Assembly: GCF_023554255.2 (NCBI RefSeq)
Contig: NZ_JAMJWD020000001.1
Coordinates: forward strand, 124,001 to 188,000
DNA: 64,000 nt
Direction: 5' to 3'
Origin: Phyllobacterium sp. 21LDTY02-6
GTDB taxonomy: Bacteria > Pseudomonadota > Alphaproteobacteria > Rhizobiales > Rhizobiaceae
In this document: one piece after another, positions 62,100-64,000 of the stretch
Layout of the letters: each line of letters starts with the position of its first letter
Numbering within the stretch: the first letter of the stretch is position 1
Notes under the pieces: model-generated
What the model was told of the DNA's origin: nothing
Seen by the model: the letters and a program-made list of their open reading frames with translations, nothing else
The model's database searches: none
Program-made: the position numbers and the translations under genes

Positions 62100-63199
62100 T
62101 GAACATGGGCGTTCCCCAGGGCCACGGTTACAAACATCTCGACCAGATGCAGCCGTGGAGCGACAGGCTGCACCTCCTGGAGTGCCTGTCGGTCGTCGAG
62201 GAAGCGCCCAACGTCAAGACCTTCACCTTTCGCTCCGACAATCAGAACTGGTTCCGGTATGAGCCGGGCCAGTTCATGACCTTCGAACTCGGGACGCAGC
62301 CCGAATCCATCCTGCGGACCTTCACGCTTTCGTCCAGCCCCTCGCGTCCGTTCACGTTCGCCGTGACGGTGAAGGCGCAGGAGGGAAGCATCGGCGCCCG
62401 GTGGATGCTGGACAACCTCCTGCCGGGAATGCGGCTGAAGGCTTTCGGGCCGCTGGGGGATTTTTCGATCGCCAGGTATCCGGGCGACAAATATCTCTTC
62501 ATCTCCGCGGGCTCGGGTGTCACCCCCATGATGTCCATGACGCGGTGGCTGCAGGATTGCGCGCCGCAGAGCGATGTCAGCTTCGTTGCCTGCGCGCGCC
62601 GCCCGAGCGATATAATCTTCCGGCGAGAACTGGAATATCTGACGAGCTCAATGCCCAATCTGAAAGTATCGTTCCTGATCAAGGAACATGAGATGGGGCA
62701 ATTATGGACGGGGATCAGAGGCCGCCTCGAGGCTCCGAAACTCCCGCTGCTGGCCCCTGATTTCAAGGATCGCGTCATCTTCTGCTGCGGGCCCGAGGGC
62801 TTCATGCGCGATGTGCGGGAAATGCTCGAAGCCTCCGGCTTCGACATGGCGCACTACCACCAGGAGAGCTTCGGGCCCGCCGCGGAGCCGGTGTTGCCGC
62901 TCATGGACGATCTGGAACCCGGGGAGCAGCCGGCTGCGACATCCATGGTGACGTTTTCCATGTCCGGCAAGGAAGTGCCTTGCGCCGCCGGCGAAACGAT
63001 CCTCAAGGCCGCGCGCGGGGCCGGTATCCGTATTGCCGCGGCCTGTGAATCCGGCCTCTGCGGCACCTGCAGGATCCTGAAGCTCTCCGGCGAGGTCGCG
63101 ATGGATCACAATGGCGGTATCCTCGATGAGGAAATCGAGGAAGGCTACATTCTCGCCTGTTGTTCCAAGCCGCTCGGCAACGTCGAAGTCGAAGCCTGA
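62096..63199 (+). CDS. gbcB: Ferredoxin-NAD(P) reductase component, GbcB type
   Basis: A 367-residue reductase that passes electrons from NAD(P)H to the oxygenase. FAD domain (RTFTLSSSPSRPFTFAVTVK), NAD domain (FISAGSGVTPMMSM, CCGPEGFM) and a C-terminal plant-type [2Fe-2S] domain (AACESGLCGTCRI ... ILACCSKP). Domain order FAD-NAD-2Fe2S and the ATGA overlap with the oxygenase fit GbcB. ATG 62099 is an alternative start. Confidence 0.88.
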   Translation: MMNMGVPQGHGYKHLDQMQPWSDRLHLLECLSVVEEAPNVKTFTFRSDNQNWFRYEPGQFMTFELGTQPESILRTFTLSSSPSRPFTFAVTVKAQEGSIGARWMLDNLLPGMRLKAFGPLGDFSIARYPGDKYLFISAGSGVTPMMSMTRWLQDCAPQSDVSFVACARRPSDIIFRRELEYLTSSMPNLKVSFLIKEHEMGQLWTGIRGRLEAPKLPLLAPDFKDRVIFCCGPEGFMRDVREMLEASGFDMAHYHQESFGPAAEPVLPLMDDLEPGEQPAATSMVTFSMSGKEVPCAAGETILKAARGAGIRIAAACESGLCGTCRILKLSGEVAMDHNGGILDEEIEEGYILACCSKPLGNVEVEA

Positions 63200-63556
63200 G
63201 ACGGCTGCCCTGCCTGCAGGCGAACGGCGCTGATGGCTCCTGTCCGCACCACCATGCGTGGCGCGGCAATAATGTAGTCTCCGGCATCTCCAGTTGAACA
63301 GGTCCGCGGTCACTCCGCCCGCCACAGGCGCGAGCCGAAGACGAAATCCGGCTTGACGCTCTCATCATAAAATGGAATAAATATTTCAGTAGCTGGTCGA
63401 TATGGTCTGGATATTCCGTATTGAGCAGCTTCGAGGAAGGCCGCTCCGACGGTCTTCCATTCGACCTCGGGGCTTGGGCAGGAGAATGGGCCGCGGGGTG
63501 GATGAGAGCTGCAACCGGATAAAAGGTGTGGCCGGGCACCATGTGGAGGAACAACA
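63200..63556 (+). promoter_or_regulatory. Promoter region of sugar ABC operon; possible gene relic
   Basis: 357 bases, AT-rich in the middle (63360-63420). It holds the ribosome site GGAGG (63545-63549) for the next gene. The minus-strand reading near 63310-63460 ends VKPDFVFGSRLWRAE and faintly resembles a LacI-regulator C-terminus, perhaps a relic. I see no intact gene or clear operator. Confidence 0.4.
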
Positions 63557-64000
63557 ATGAAAAAGCTTCTTTTGGGGATCGCGGTTTCGGCCCTTATGTC
63601 AGGGTCGGCGATGGCGGCCAATATCGGCGTCAGCATGGCGCAGTTCGATGACAATTTCCTCACGGTCCTGCGCAATGGCATGCAGGAATATGCCAAGACG
63701 CTGGACGGCGTGACGCTGCAGGTCGAGGACGCGCAGAACGACGTCGCCAAGCAGCAGAGCCAGATACAGAATTTCATCGCTTCGAAGGTCGACGCGATCA
63801 TCGTCAACGCGGTCGATACCGATGCAACGGCGGCCATGTCGAAGATCGCCGCCGAGGCGGGCATTCCGCTGGTTTACGTCAATCGCGAGCCTGCCAATGT
63901 CAATGAACTGCCGGAGAAACAGGCTTTCGTCGCTTCCAACGAGGTCGAGTCCGGCACGCTTCAGACCAAGGAAGTCTGCCGCCTGCTCAAGGGGCAGGGC
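63557..64000 (+). CDS. Sugar ABC transporter binding protein, 3'-truncated
   Basis: The first 148 codons are in the window. A signal peptide (MKKLLLGIAVSALMSGSAMA) is followed by a RbsB/type I periplasmic-binding fold: NIGVSMAQFDDNFLTVLRNG, VEDAQNDVAKQQSQIQNFIA, SKVDAIIVNAVDTDATAAMS, IPLVYVNREP. GGAGG lies 8 bases before the ATG. Probably imports a monosaccharide or polyol in a CUT2 system. The gene order near the fucose operon makes a deoxysugar plausible, without proof. Confidence 0.9.
   Translation, partial: MKKLLLGIAVSALMSGSAMAANIGVSMAQFDDNFLTVLRNGMQEYAKTLDGVTLQVEDAQNDVAKQQSQIQNFIASKVDAIIVNAVDTDATAAMSKIAAEAGIPLVYVNREPANVNELPEKQAFVASNEVESGTLQTKEVCRLLKGQG

Noticed and set aside
63003-63557. 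Long minus-strand frame across the gbcB end and the next intergenic region
   Set aside because: It overlaps gbcB antisense, crosses an intergenic region and shows no family motif.
1-64000. tRNA, rRNA, insertion sequences, CRISPR arrays, phage or attachment sites
   Set aside because: Scanning the gaps between genes showed no cloverleaf, spaced direct repeats, transposase or integrase motifs.

Overview
The window is a GC-rich chromosomal segment of an alphaproteobacterium, most likely a member of the Rhizobiales (Hyphomicrobiales) near Brucella/Ochrobactrum, Phyllobacterium, Mesorhizobium or Sinorhizobium. This rests on the flagellar gene order motB-motC-motD(fliK)-transglycosylase-ftcR/rem-flgE-flgK-flgL-flaF-flbT-flgD-fliQ-flhA-fliR, which is typical of that order. 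The exact genus is not decided. I see no mobile element, tRNA, rRNA or CRISPR array; it reads as ordinary chromosome with metabolic gene clusters.

1-15.6 kb: one co-oriented flagellar block. It covers motor control (motB, motC), hook-length control (fliK/motD), a peptidoglycan lyase, the master regulator ftcR, hook and junction proteins, flagellin regulators (flaF, flbT), export gate proteins (fliQ, flhA, fliR) and four small accessory genes of the FliJ, FlgJ rod-binding, FlgN and single-TM types. A PilZ-like gene converges on its end.

15.6-26.1 kb: a mixed region. It holds an SLC13/RCK permease, a compact stress island (18.5-22.2 kb) whose two divergent gene pairs each carry back-to-back EcfG-type promoters (GGAAC-N16/17-cGTT), a NicO nickel/cobalt exporter with its DUF1007 partner, and an amidase-LysR pair.

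26.1-30.7 kb: a long speF-type RNA leader and an ornithine decarboxylase, a GNAT protein, an esterase and gnd.

30.8-42.3 kb: an RpiR regulator, a catabolic operon (N-formylglutamate amidohydrolase-like, APC permease, PuuA-like glutamine synthetase, aldehyde dehydrogenase, iron alcohol dehydrogenase) and a convergent polyamine-type ABC importer. Together these suggest gamma-glutamylation-dependent amine or amino-alcohol degradation. A shared DNA element lies upstream of both operons.

42.6-46.3 kb: an EmrAB-type efflux pair divergent from its TetR regulator, with twin palindromic operators. 46.3-50.9 kb: a zinc regulon (zur, znuCBA, COG0523 GTPase) with two near-identical Zur boxes. 51-55.4 kb: a TerC/CBS membrane protein, a DUF924 protein and a CPA2 antiporter.

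55.4-60.5 kb: an L-fucose-type oxidative pathway (lactonase, IclR regulator, enolase-superfamily dehydratase, SDR, fuconate dehydratase). 60.5-63.2 kb: a cobalamin riboswitch directly upstream of a glycine-betaine demethylase-type Rieske oxygenase and its reductase, an unexpected pairing. The window ends inside a sugar ABC-transporter binding protein gene.
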